Assembly: GCF_028769735.1 (NCBI RefSeq)
Contig: NC_088179.1
Location: forward strand, 8,192,001-8,256,000
Direction: 5' to 3'
Source: Zonotrichia leucophrys gambelii
Taxonomy: Eukaryota > Chordata > Aves > Passeriformes > Passerellidae
Length of the DNA: 64,000 bases
Shown here: positions 15,742 to 26,193 of the stretch, one piece after another
Position numbering within the stretch: the stretch's first letter is position 1
Layout of the letters: the number at the start of each line of letters is the position of its first letter
Program-made: the position numbers and the translations under genes
Notes under the pieces: generated by a model
The model's input: the letters and a program-made list of their open reading frames with translations, nothing else
What the model was told of the DNA's origin: nothing
Databases searched by the model: none

Positions 15742-15766
15742 AAAAAAAAAAAAAAAAAAAAAAAAA
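15742..15766. repeat. Poly(A) tract of 25
   Basis: An uninterrupted run of A followed by GAAAACAAAAA. It could be a retroposition tail or a plain mononucleotide repeat; the sequence before it is not recognisable. Confidence 0.9.
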
Positions 15767-17125
15767 GAAAACAAAAATCAGGCTATTTCAGCTGCTAAAG
15801 TTTGTAGTACAGATTGCTGCACTTATTGAGCTTCCCAGCTCAGGAGAACATGGCAGCATGTGTTCAACTTCCAGCATGTGCTCTCCAAGCCTCACTGCAC
15901 TCATACACATGACTGACAGAAGATTTCAGGGTAGACTTGTGTGCTCCTCTGAATCCAGGCCAGAGGTACTTGAACAGTTCCATAAAGTCATTTTATGCCT
16001 TGCTGTGATGAGAAAAGTGTTTCCTTACTAAAGATCAGGCTCTTTTTGTCTGTGCACACAGGTATGTTGCAGGTGAAGTGCCAAAAGTTTGCAGCATCTG
16101 CCATGCTAACTAAACAAGTTAAACATAACAACAACTAAACATTTACAGTGCCAACATTGCTTTAATTCAGGCAACGTTACATTCTTTGTTCTGGAATGTA
16201 ACAGCAGTTCCTGCCATGAAGTTCTCCATGCATTGGTAAATACAGCAAAAGAATGCTCAGTGTCTACAGCTGCCTACAGACTGCGGGAACTCTTGGTCAC
16301 CCAAATGTATTTTAGGCTCCACATGGGTACAGAGAACTTCATCTGTGGAGTTCAGAGTTGTAAGTAGTCAAAATACACCTATAAGATTCTGTTCTAGATG
16401 TAACACACACCAGCAGACACAAGAACTTACACAGCCAAATCAACATACTCCAGATTTACACCAGTATGAGGGCACCACAACATATCTGCCATTTCAGCTG
16501 ATTCAGCTTACTTGTCATTCAAAGGAAGAAAAACCCTTATACAGTAAAATGTGCCACAAGGGTATACACACAGTCAAATAAAATTAGAGAAGACATTAAT
16601 ATTTCTCTGCAGAAGTTTCATCAGAAGTAAACCTTCTTGCAAAGCAGTCTAAGAAAGCTGCAGTGCTAATTCACAAAGGCTGGGTGGGAACTGCAACATG
16701 CCTGCATTTCAGTGAAGCCTTTCCTAGAGTATCTCAAAATGCTCAAACTAAATTCAAAGCGGACTCCTCCCCAAAAGCAGCCCACACACTTCAGCTGCAA
16801 TGTGTTACAGAGGGCCACAAGAATTAGTAAAAAGTTGGGCAACTAAAGCAAGACCCATGATCTAATTGGTTTTAGCAAGCTTCTTACTAGGAAGGAAGGA
16901 GGAACATGGAGGTTCTTAGTGAGATCGCCAGATGAGTGATGTTAATTCAGAACACCAGTAAGCAGAGAGAGAAAAAATAGGAAGGAAAGACAATTAATGA
17001 ATCCCTCTCTTCTTGCAATGCTCAAACTTTTAAAGTTTAAGGCACTTATTAGCATGTAGGACTGAGTCTTGATGCCACAAACAGCTCTCCAACTCCATTT
17101 CCCACAGCACCACAGTGCTTTGTAA

Positions 17126-17245
17126 TGCCCTCCCTTCCCCATACCCCTTCTTTCTCCAGTGCTTGGCCCAGAGCATTCTGGTTATTGCCCTCCCTTCCCC
17201 ATACCCCTTCTTTCTCCAGTGCTTGGCCCAGAGCATTCTGGTTAT
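17126..17245. repeat. Perfect tandem duplication, 2 x 60 bp
   Basis: Bases 17126-17185 and 17186-17245 are identical (start TGCCCTCCCTTCCCC, end GCATTCTGGTTAT). The flanks diverge at once on both sides. Absence of any mismatch points to a recent duplication, or to an assembly duplication. It creates artefactual repeated peptides in open frames on both strands. Confidence 0.95.
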
Positions 17246-17823
17246 CTCAGAGGTGTAAATCATACTTCACAGCCCAGAGCTCACCATTAATGGAGTTATT
17301 TTGGCTCTCCTAGTCCTGTTTCACACCCCACACACAAAAAAACCAGAGGTGGCTGTAAAGGAGACTGACAAGGTTACACATCAGAGGGTTCTGTGAGCTC
17401 TGGAAGCACTGCGCTGGTTTCATACACAGCAGACAGAATGAGGTGAATAATTCTCACTTTATAGGCAGTGGGTTAACTGCCTCAGAAGTTTCACATCATG
17501 GTGTGTTTGTCATTTGTCCCTGCCCTTGCTACCCTCACCACCTTCTGTTTCCAGAGCAGGCAACCAACATATCATTCTATGGAGGCACCAAAATGGCAGT
17601 GCCTTGTCACATAGCCTTCTGCTGAGAGAGGGATATGTACTGTCACAGCTGAGATACACAATACACAGAGTGTCACCACACAACTTCAGAAAGCTTCAAC
17701 CCATCCAGAAAAACACCTTACCTCATCAGAAGGCTTCAGGCTTCGGCCCACATGGAGTAACATCAGGACAACTCAGAAAGCAGCTGCCCTCCTTATTCGT
17801 TAGCCCAGCCTTTTATCCTCTCC

Positions 17824-17912
17824 TGTTGATGCACTGCACCTGTGTGCCCCTCACTGTTAATGCACCACACCTGTGTGCCCCTCATGGTTCATGCATTACA
17901 CCTGTGTGCCCT
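17824..17912. repeat. Minisatellite, 31-bp unit, about 3 copies
   Basis: The word CACCTGTGTGCCC recurs at a spacing of exactly 31 bases (17837, 17868, 17899), each time preceded by a diverged GTTnATGCAnnACAC-like segment. The copies differ at several bases, so it is older than the 60-bp duplication nearby. Confidence 0.85.
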
Positions 17913-18378
17913 CTGTTCCCTTTGGGGGTTGGTCAGTGCCCCTGAGCACTCCATGGCTCATTACCTCCAATAGGATTCACCTGCTGCTCACAGCTGTAGC
18001 TCAATGACTACAACTGTGTGCCTACAATGTACCTTTTAACCCCCTTCTCTGTGCACACCACTGGTCAGACAGGGGTCTTGCTTGTCCTACAAAGATGCAT
18101 TCAGCTCCCAAGGCTGGTTCACTGGGCAGCTGGGAGGGCAGAGGGATGTGGCTGCGTTGAAGGCTCAGAAATGCTGTCGTGGCTGAGGATCTGCCTATGG
18201 AGCTGCAGCATGGAATTGTCCTTCTCATGTGTTACTCATAAGGTCTCCTGGGCAGGGAACAACGGGCTTTGACAAACAGAAGAAAAAAGGCCAATAATGC
18301 CACCAACGTGTCTATCACTGACAAAGAGACATTTTTACTACTGCACAGAGATAGGACAGGAAAAAGCTTCATCTCGTT

Positions 18379-18398
18379 CACACACACACACACACACA
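18379..18398. repeat. (CA)10 microsatellite
   Basis: Ten uninterrupted CA units, likely length-polymorphic. Confidence 0.95.
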
Positions 18399-19195
18399 GA
18401 GACAGTCACGAAAGATGTAAAACTGTTTGAAGAACTTTGTTGTTAAGCTAGCTGTGAATGTTTCCAAAAAGCCTAAACTCCAGACAATGGCAGCACATTG
18501 CCGAAGAATGTTTAAAGGATTTGGGCGAATCTGATAATTGCTTGGTACGACTAAAGCAGAAACAGCTTACAGAAATAAAGGACATGGGTTTGAAGGAAAT
18601 TTCTTTAATTTTTAAGATTATATAGGATACACTGCAAAGAATAAAAAACACTGACTACAAGATAAAAACAGTAAAAAATCTTCTGTCAGGAGAGCACATT
18701 TACACAGCCTTTCAGAGCACAAAAAGAAGCCAGAATTCTGTGTTTGGAAGAGTCTGTCTGCCCATTTGCTCCAAGCCCTCACAAGCCACTTAATTCAGAG
18801 TGATTTCAATTTCACATACTCCAAAGTCAGGAGCATGATGTGAACACAGATAACTCGAACTTTCATTTTTCCACTCCAAACTCTGTAGATGGAGCAGCCA
18901 GGACACGCATAACATAGACCAAACAGTGATTTGTGCAAGAACTGCAGCTCTGCTCTTGTTAATATAGTCAAAACCATTTAAATTGGAGTTGGATGGATCG
19001 AGCAAAAGTACATCTGTGAACATTTTCTGGCCTGTTGAAAGCTTGTGTTCATCCCTGCCACATCAGTGTTCTGCACATATCCCACCCCTGCATTTAGGCA
19101 ACAGGAGTGGCCTCTGCCTCAGATGGCCCCTGTTTGACCAACAAATCCTTGATGGCTGAGCAAGTACAACTGGGAAAGTATCACCTTATTCTTCC

Positions 19196-19250
19196 TATTC
19201 TTATTATCTTATTATTATTATTATATTATTCTTATTATCTTCCTTATTAT
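19196..19250. repeat. TTA/TTATCTT microsatellite
   Basis: Repeated TTATTA, TTCTTATTATCTT and TATTATTAT words; simple sequence. Confidence 0.8.
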
Positions 19251-19436
19251 CAGAGACAGAGCACTCTGAGCTGAATCAACACCTATATCTACAAACGTAC
19301 ATGCTGGTAAGCAGGAAACAAAATATTCATTTTATGAGAAGGGGTTATTCATAGCATCAACCTCCCTGCTTGCACACACACCAGAACACATCCCAGCAGG
19401 AAAGAGGAACATCTGAACATTTAGGCCAGGCTAAAT

Positions 19437-19487
19437 GAATAGATATAAAATCTACCTCTGAATAGATATAAAATCTTTCTCTGAATA
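19437..19487. repeat. Tandem duplication, 23-bp unit, 2 copies
   Basis: The sequence GAATAGATATAAAATCT plus a short tail occurs at 19437 and at 19460, and the start of a third copy (GAATAT) follows. Confidence 0.85.
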
Positions 19488-20807
19488 TTGAAAAAATTAA
19501 AAATCTACACATCCCTAAAACAGTTCATACATAATCATGAACACCACACACTTTAGAAAAACCAAATCCTTGAACTTATAATTCCACTAGCACGAAAATG
19601 TAATACATACATGGAAATTTATTTGCCCCACTTTGGCTTTGTATACATAGTAAGGAAAAATCAGAGCCTACCTACTGCCTGGAAATGATTAGCATGCTCA
19701 GAGAGGCTGTGAGCAGCCAGGGGCTCTGTGGCGCAGCCTGTGTGTAATGTATCCAAGCAGTTACACACAGGATACAAGCGGAGAGTATTAATGGGAGACC
19801 TTGGCTGAGGGGGACTCACGTTAAAGGCTCAGAAGACGAGCACGTGTGCTATCACAGAGCAGTGTGTCATGGCACAGGCAGGACATCACCGAGCACTTCA
19901 GCACTGCTCTTTTGTATTAAACACAGCAACATGCTCTGTATCAGAACTCTTCTTTTTTCAAGAGTTATTAAGCAGGAGAAAAATTAATAAATCAGATGTA
20001 GGCTGATGTGGTCAGTACAACTCTGAGCAAAGCCTGTGCAATATTTTAGCAAATATTTACTGCAGACACAGAGAAGCCCTTCCCATGTTAGTTTTGTGAT
20101 CAGCTCTATTGACCATTCTCAATAAATGAAATGTACACTTCAATTAGAAACTGGTGAAGAATAAATACATACAAAACACAGACAAGGCAAGGACTCTAAA
20201 CTCCCTGAACACACAACCTGTTTTTCCTCTAGATGCATTTTAATTACATTTTGCAGATGGTTTTTTTCAATCTTTTGCCATAGCATATGAAATTAATTTT
20301 TGAGGGGAGGGAATGCAAGAGGAGCTTTTCTATATTTACATGTTAAACAGTATTTTCTGGTCTAGGCAAAATGCATTCTGCTATTCCAGGGAGGCACTTC
20401 CCAGGGATACTACACTCCAGTTCCCAGGTCTGAAGGACTCAGAAGCAACAGCATTCCACTGGAGTGGACATAGGCATAGTCCTTTGTCTTAAATTCACGG
20501 TCTCTGTGTAGGATGGATTCCCATTCTTGTTTCACCAAAGCAGAAGCAAAACCTAAGCTGTCCACTTTTCACCCTCATTTTAAAGTTTATAAGATTTCTC
20601 CAAAATTTAGAAAATATATATTCCAGCAACAAATGGATTACAAGAAAACAAAAGACAGAAAATTCTTTTTCCTTTACCTATTCCAAGCAATACTCTGCCC
20701 TATTGTGAGGGTAACGGTTGAGCAAGATAAATGTGTAGATCTTCACTTGAGATCTTGGCAGCAGAGACAGCCCGGTGCATTTTGCAGAGTATTTTGGTTT
20801 AAGGAGT

Positions 20808-21134
20808 TCAAAGAATACTTTCTTCTTCAAAGTCAAATTTCACCACTGCTGGCCGGGTCATGTTCCACTTCTTATTTCGATTCCTGTCCTCGATGAACTC
20901 CTGGTAAGGATCTTGCTTTGAAACCGCTTTCTTCGAGCGTACATAACCAAAGAAGACAGTTAATGCCAGGAAAGAGTAAAACAACATGACAAAGAGGATG
21001 AAGAAATAGGCGTTGTCATATGGTTTGTATTGTGGCTCTTTTTGTTCTGTAGCATTTTTCCTTGTGTCCAGGTTCCTTTCCAGAAATTGCAGAACACATT
21101 GCGAGATGAGAGAAGCTAAAGCTGTTTGGTTCAT
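20808..21134 (-). CDS. KCNE-family potassium channel beta subunit, 108 aa, intact single coding exon
   Basis: KCNE proteins are small type I membrane subunits that bind KCNQ1 and other voltage-gated K+ channels and change gating. The protein has an extracellular N-terminus with two N-glycosylation sequons (NQT at residues 2-4, NAT at 27-29) and no signal peptide. One transmembrane helix follows at about residues 43-65 (NAYFFILFVMLF to FFGYV). After it comes the family juxtamembrane signature RSKK...DPYQEFIEDR (66-84), then a short charged cytosolic tail ending EEESIL. An in-frame TGA lies shortly upstream of the ATG, so this is the first in-frame start, and A at -3 gives a good context. KCNE genes usually keep the whole coding sequence in one exon, as here. 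The core resembles KCNE3 (ILFVM, GY.RS.K, DPY) and KCNE1, but the tail fits neither. It may be the extra KCNE type described for vertebrates outside placental mammals (KCNE6), which I cannot confirm. It lies about 9.6 kb beyond the end of PAX3, on the same strand. Confidence 0.88.
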   Translation of the reverse strand: MNQTALASLISQCVLQFLERNLDTRKNATEQKEPQYKPYDNAYFFILFVMLFYSFLALTVFFGYVRSKKAVSKQDPYQEFIEDRNRNKKWNMTRPAVVKFDFEEESIL

Positions 21135-24100
21135 TTTGGGGAGTTCAAAAGCATGTCAGAAAATGGAGGGGAGTGAGCATCCAGGGGCCCCGAGTGATGC
21201 TTCATTGAAGTGGGACTCTGTCCACCGGCTCTGGCAGAGTTGGATCTGGCCTGGAACCATTTCCTCTTTTGGTAAGGAATGCTGTTAAGCACTTATTGGG
21301 TCTCAGTCATTTGATAATGAGGCATTTGGCTGATAAGCCTGCCTTGTCTGCCTCTGAAGTCTATGAATAATAACAATAATTGAACAATAACAAAAACCTG
21401 AGACACTCATCTGCCAGAAAGTTTAAAATGTGTGATTTAATTTTTTTATTCCCCTACCCCCACAATATTTGGGCAACAAATCTGCTCGGGTTACAAGGGG
21501 AAATGACTTTAAAAGCACCAGTGGGGGTTTAGGGGAAGAAGAAGAAAAAAAAGGCATTTCAGTCAACAGCTATCTACAAGTTAAACATGAAAACTTAAAT
21601 TTGAACTCAAATTTGACAGCCTTGGAGGTTAGGTGTAAAGTTGAAATTTTTAATGCGTTTGCATTGAGCGTTAGGACTGGTAGTCTGTAGCTGTGTGCTG
21701 CCAAAAATATGTGCCACACTGGAAATATTCGAGAGAGCAATATCCAAAGAGAAAAGAGCTGTTTATAAAGTCATTCTGGAATATGAAACCTTTGACTGCC
21801 ACTGACAAGTGGACTACACTGAATATTTTCAGACAAGGAGCAAGGAGGTTAAGTCTTCTCCAGTGTGGTTTGTCACAGGTCATGTCTACTTGCATAATAA
21901 TAGCAGAGCAGTGCTCCGTGGATTCCTGCTTCCTATTGTGTTTTACAGGCTGGGTCACTCTAAAGTAAATTGTTGTTTTACAAAGTAGTGAAACCTTATC
22001 TTGCTACAAAAAAAAAAAATTCCTTACTGCCACAAACGACAATACCAGCTGTTTCTTTCTGTGATCTGAATTCTGGGGAATAAGCACCATGACTTTGAAG
22101 TGGAGAGCACATCACCAGACTAGCAGTTTGCCAACTCTGCACTGTTTCTTTAGGCCTGACCCCCTGAACTGATTGTATGATGACTAATTCACATGCTAAG
22201 ATTGCAGTATATCGGTATCACTAAACAGCCTGCGTTTGTCATTAAGGGTTTCTTGTAAAAAGAAAGATGAAAGTGAAGTCTGTAATTTTATATGAGCAGC
22301 AGACTATGGTATAAGTACATTTAGAATATGCAACTTCTAGAAGAAATGCTCAGATCCACATTTTAACTATTTGTTTTAAAATCAGCCCTTAAAAAAAGAG
22401 AAAATAATAGAAAGAAAAAATATTTAAAATTCTAATAAAGAGCAATGCCAAATCCTGTTCTTGGCTGGGGCCAAGTTACAGGACAGATCTAATTCACCTA
22501 TTCTTGTTGGTAAAGAAGAGATTCAGGGGACTGAATCTTGTTTTGAGGCAACAGAAGAAAAATTTTATCAGCAGTCAAACTACAAATAAAAAACATGCAT
22601 TAAACTAGTATAAAATATTCAGGGGAACTATGCCCAATTTATATTCATGTAACTGGAAAAGGATTTTCATTTAGGTTTTGTAACTTTTCCAGAACTCTGT
22701 AAATTCTTACTGTTTGTTTGTTTTTTAAGGAATTTGCTTCAGTAAAAGAAGCCTGCAATTCTGTATAAATTAAGTTGGACACATGTTAATTCCTGTAAAT
22801 TTCTTGCCTGCTTGAGAAACACATAACCTCTGTTGGCCAGTTTCTGGGGCTTTTGAGATTGGCAAAATAAAATTTAAAAAAAAATTAAAGGGAGTTTTGA
22901 GGGGTAGGACACCACAATGGAGTCAAGAATTGAGTGACAAAAATCACACCAGTGAATTCACAGTGGCAGTTTTGGGTATGCAATGAATAAGGAATGCTGT
23001 GCTTCACCTTGCCTGTTAAAACAGCTTCACCTGATTCCTGAGATGCATACTCATTATTTCCTAGAAATAAGTATTTTAACTCATCTTATGCTATTCAATG
23101 TACTGGTATTCTCACATATCTAAGCAGTGTTTTAGTGCCTGATGAAAGGTACAAAAAAACTTCTTTTCTCTAGCATTCAGACAGTCAGAACCACATCAGC
23201 CTAAGCCTGGAAGATAAATTACTGTGTCAACACTGGGCCATGCTGGTATCTCCCAAACCCAGAATCCTGGCCCAACAACCTCAGTGTGACACATTCCCTG
23301 TCCCACACCTGGGCATGCCCAGGTCACCCAGAGGAGAGGCCACGCGAGGCCACCCTGAGCAAAACTGATCCTACACATCACCAGCTCCACGTGGCTGCTA
23401 CAGAGCTGCTCCCACACCACCTGGGAAAGGCTGCTGCACACAGGAACTCTTACTTGGGATGGTAAAGCTGGCCTCTGCAGGGAAGGTTTAAGGGCTTTGC
23501 ATGGCCACAGCACAGCTCATCCCCTCCAGACTGGAAGGAGCTGCTCAGGGTGAGCACAGGGCTCACCTGCACTGCTTTGCTTGGCCCTCCTGAAACGCCC
23601 TTGCCCCAGCACACCTCCACCAGGAGCCAGGTGATGTGTCCAACCCCTATCAAGGGCAAATCCTTATTCATCCTCCTGCTCATCTAGAGTAGCCTGGTCT
23701 TATTTTAGCTTGGGGTGGTTCCAGACACTGTTTCTGCATCTTGTGTTCTGCTAGGTTCCACAAACAAACAGGGCTTTTAAAGTTGCTTTTTCTCTCCTTT
23801 TTTCACCCTCCCCCCAAACAGTTAAAAGTACATAATGGTGCTTTGAACAAGATCCTAAAGAGCTATTTCCATAAAGTGATCCAATTCTTTTTAGAGATGT
23901 AAGTACATGAAATTCTTCAAATGCAGGGGGACAATGAGTGAAGATTAAAAAGAAAGTAAAAGATTAAAAGAAAAGACCATAAGAAAAACTCAAAGGGGGG
24001 GGAAAGATCAAAAAAGAGGATTAACCATGTTACTTGTTGTTTTTCAGAAATTAAAGAAGTATGGAGGATAAGGAATTTGTTTCCTTTTGGCCCTAGAAAA

Positions 24101-25604
24101 ATGCCAATTATGGTAGCTAAATTGCCAGGATCACATATCAGTATGCTTTGGAAATGTGAGAAATGGATGGGAAATATAAACACAGGGCAATAGCTTACAG
24201 TTATGTTATGAATTAAGCCACAAAAATATCAAGATTTAGTCACTGAACAAGCTGCCAAAGTTAATCTTTCCTGATGATCTTGAGCAGAATCAGAATAGAA
24301 GTAACAGAACTGTAGTTTCACAGATTAAAATTGCCTTGTTCTTTGCTATCTCTGGGTCTCCACACACCTAAATTTTCCACTAAAAATCAAAGGAAAATGG
24401 GTGCACATGGGCATAAGATTGAGCTCCTTATCTATTCTGTGTAATATTTTTAGGATTTTTTTTATTTTATTTAGCAGTAAAAAAATTAACAACTCCAAGT
24501 TCCTCCTTGGCAAGAGCACTTGTGATGTTATCCACACTAGGAGAGATATTTTCCTTTAGATGGGGGCTGGAGAAAATGCTTCCTTCCAGGTCCTTCACAT
24601 ATCTGACATTTATGCTGCCCTTTATGAATAAGGATTACCAAAGGAGGTGGGTAAGGGTTTCTGCCCCAACTTTGATGCCTATCTAAACGCAGGATTTATT
24701 TACAGAATCTTCAGGGTTATTTTAGCCAAACCAAGTACCCTTACTGAGTCTCACAGGTGGTTTTGCTGCGCTTGGTTCTCAGCAAAGCAGGGCAAGACAG
24801 CCCTGCAGCCTGTGCCTGTCCCCAGGGTCAGCACCTGGCCGGGACAGGCAGACACCTCTCCCCTGAGGCTCCACCACTGTCTCAGCACAGCAGGCACAGC
24901 CTGGGTCATGGCTGGCTCCACAAAGTGCTCTGGAACCAAACCAGGCTAAGGCACAGGCTCACAGCAGTGACAGGGCAAGTGCAGTGACAGAGCAAACCCC
25001 CAGAGATCCTGGTCCCCACCATTGCTGCTCCCACATGGATCACCTGGAACCTCTGCAGCACTGGCACAGCCCTGCCATGTCCCAGCAGCACCTGAAAGGG
25101 AGGGGGTTTAATTTTCACAGTGCTGCATGCACCAGGAGCCAACTCCAGAAATGGCACATGCTGTTCCCAGCCATTTTCAAAGGATACACTGAGCCCTGCC
25201 CCAAGGCAGCACCTCTGGGAACATCTCTGCCCTGGCTGCTACCCTCAGCCACCCTTTGCTGACCCCACACACATGAGAAAAATGCACTTTTAGGGGCCAC
25301 AGCACCATATCCCCTCCCACCTACTGGACAGCAACACCCATGTGGAAAACTGAATTTAGGGGCTAACCCTCAGCAGAAAAATCCCCTCAGGTTTCTCAGA
25401 GGATTCCCAGCAGGGCTCCTGCTGTCTCTGCACCCACTCACGGGTTGAGCTGGGCTGTTTCCTGCACATGCTGGCACCAGAGACTCCAGATGGCCGCCAC
25501 ACACCGAGCCCAGCCCAGCACCCCCAGCCCAGGCCTGTGTGTGTGCCCCAGGCCCAGCAGGCCACAGGCTGCTCCTGGTGCTGGCTCTGTGCTTCCTCAC
25601 AGCT

Positions 25605-25610
25605 GTGAGG
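25605..25610. repeat. Target site duplication GTGAGG, left copy
   Basis: Matches 26188-26193 exactly and abuts the TGTG end of the LTR. Confidence 0.75.
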
Positions 25611-26187
25611 TGTGGGGGTCCCGGTTGTGGGTTTCCCTGGGTCTGGATTGAAGGTATTTGAGACAGGAATTCATGTTCTGACTCGGGTGTTTATTATTTC
25701 TTATCAGTAAAACAGTCTCACTGCTGTGAGTTTGGCAGCTTTTCATTGGAAGGCCCAAAATGGCCAATAATCTCTTGTTCCAAGGTCTTTTAAGACTAAA
25801 CTGTCCAATTAAGAACTGACACCTGGATTATTTTCCCTTTTAAACCAATAACTGATCCCACAGAGCCTGCAATGAGGACTTTTCTGCTCAATTACAAAAT
25901 GCCTCCCAAACCCATGGAGAAGAAGGAAGAAGAAGCATGAAGAAGAAACCCAGGACAACACCCTGTGCCCTCCATCCTGCTTCCATCCACAACATACTAA
26001 AAATCCCAAAATCTAAATTTCTCACCAAGTGATACACCTGCACTACTCTCTATAATCTATTTCCCACTTTTGTGGATTCTAGTCTGGAAAACTTTCTCCA
26101 TGAATGAAGGTCAAAGTCAGTGCTGCCCTAGGGGTCAGGGCACCCAAGAGCAGACAGAGAAATATCCCAGTGCCTTGGGTTTGCACA
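25611..26187 (-). mobile_element. Solo LTR of an endogenous retrovirus, with 6-bp target duplication
   Basis: The 577-bp block starts TGTGGGGG and ends TTTGCACA, so it has TGTG/CACA inverted ends typical of retroviral LTRs. It is flanked on both sides by the same 6 bases, GTGAGG (25605-25610 and 26188-26193), the target duplication made at integration. On the minus strand an AATAAA signal (25695-25690) lies near the 3' part, which fixes the orientation. No gag, pol or env sequence is attached, so it is a solo LTR left by recombination. A 6-bp duplication is typical of beta-retrovirus-like (ERVK, class II) elements; the exact family is not assigned. Confidence 0.8.
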
Positions 26188-26193
26188 GTGAGG
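26188..26193. repeat. Target site duplication GTGAGG, right copy
   Basis: Matches 25605-25610 exactly and abuts the CACA end of the LTR. Confidence 0.75.

Larger units (their letters stand above)
1..20807. other. Intergenic DNA downstream of the KCNE-like gene
   Basis: No coding exon, tRNA or rRNA could be supported in these 20.8 kb. All open frames are short, lack recognisable domains and carry low-complexity or stop-flanked sequence. The region is AT-rich, with scattered simple repeats and small tandem duplications (listed separately). It fits the gene-poor interval that lies 3' of PAX3, towards EPHA4 in other vertebrates. Regulatory elements may be present but cannot be shown from a single sequence. 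Confidence 0.6.

Noticed and set aside
15529..15766. Possible SINE or retrogene between poly(T) and poly(A) runs
   Set aside because: The roughly 190 bases between the runs show no tRNA-like boxes, no gene similarity and no flanking duplication.
24740..25300. GC-richer patch as a possible gene exon cluster
   Set aside because: Frames on both strands are short and featureless; no consistent splice structure.
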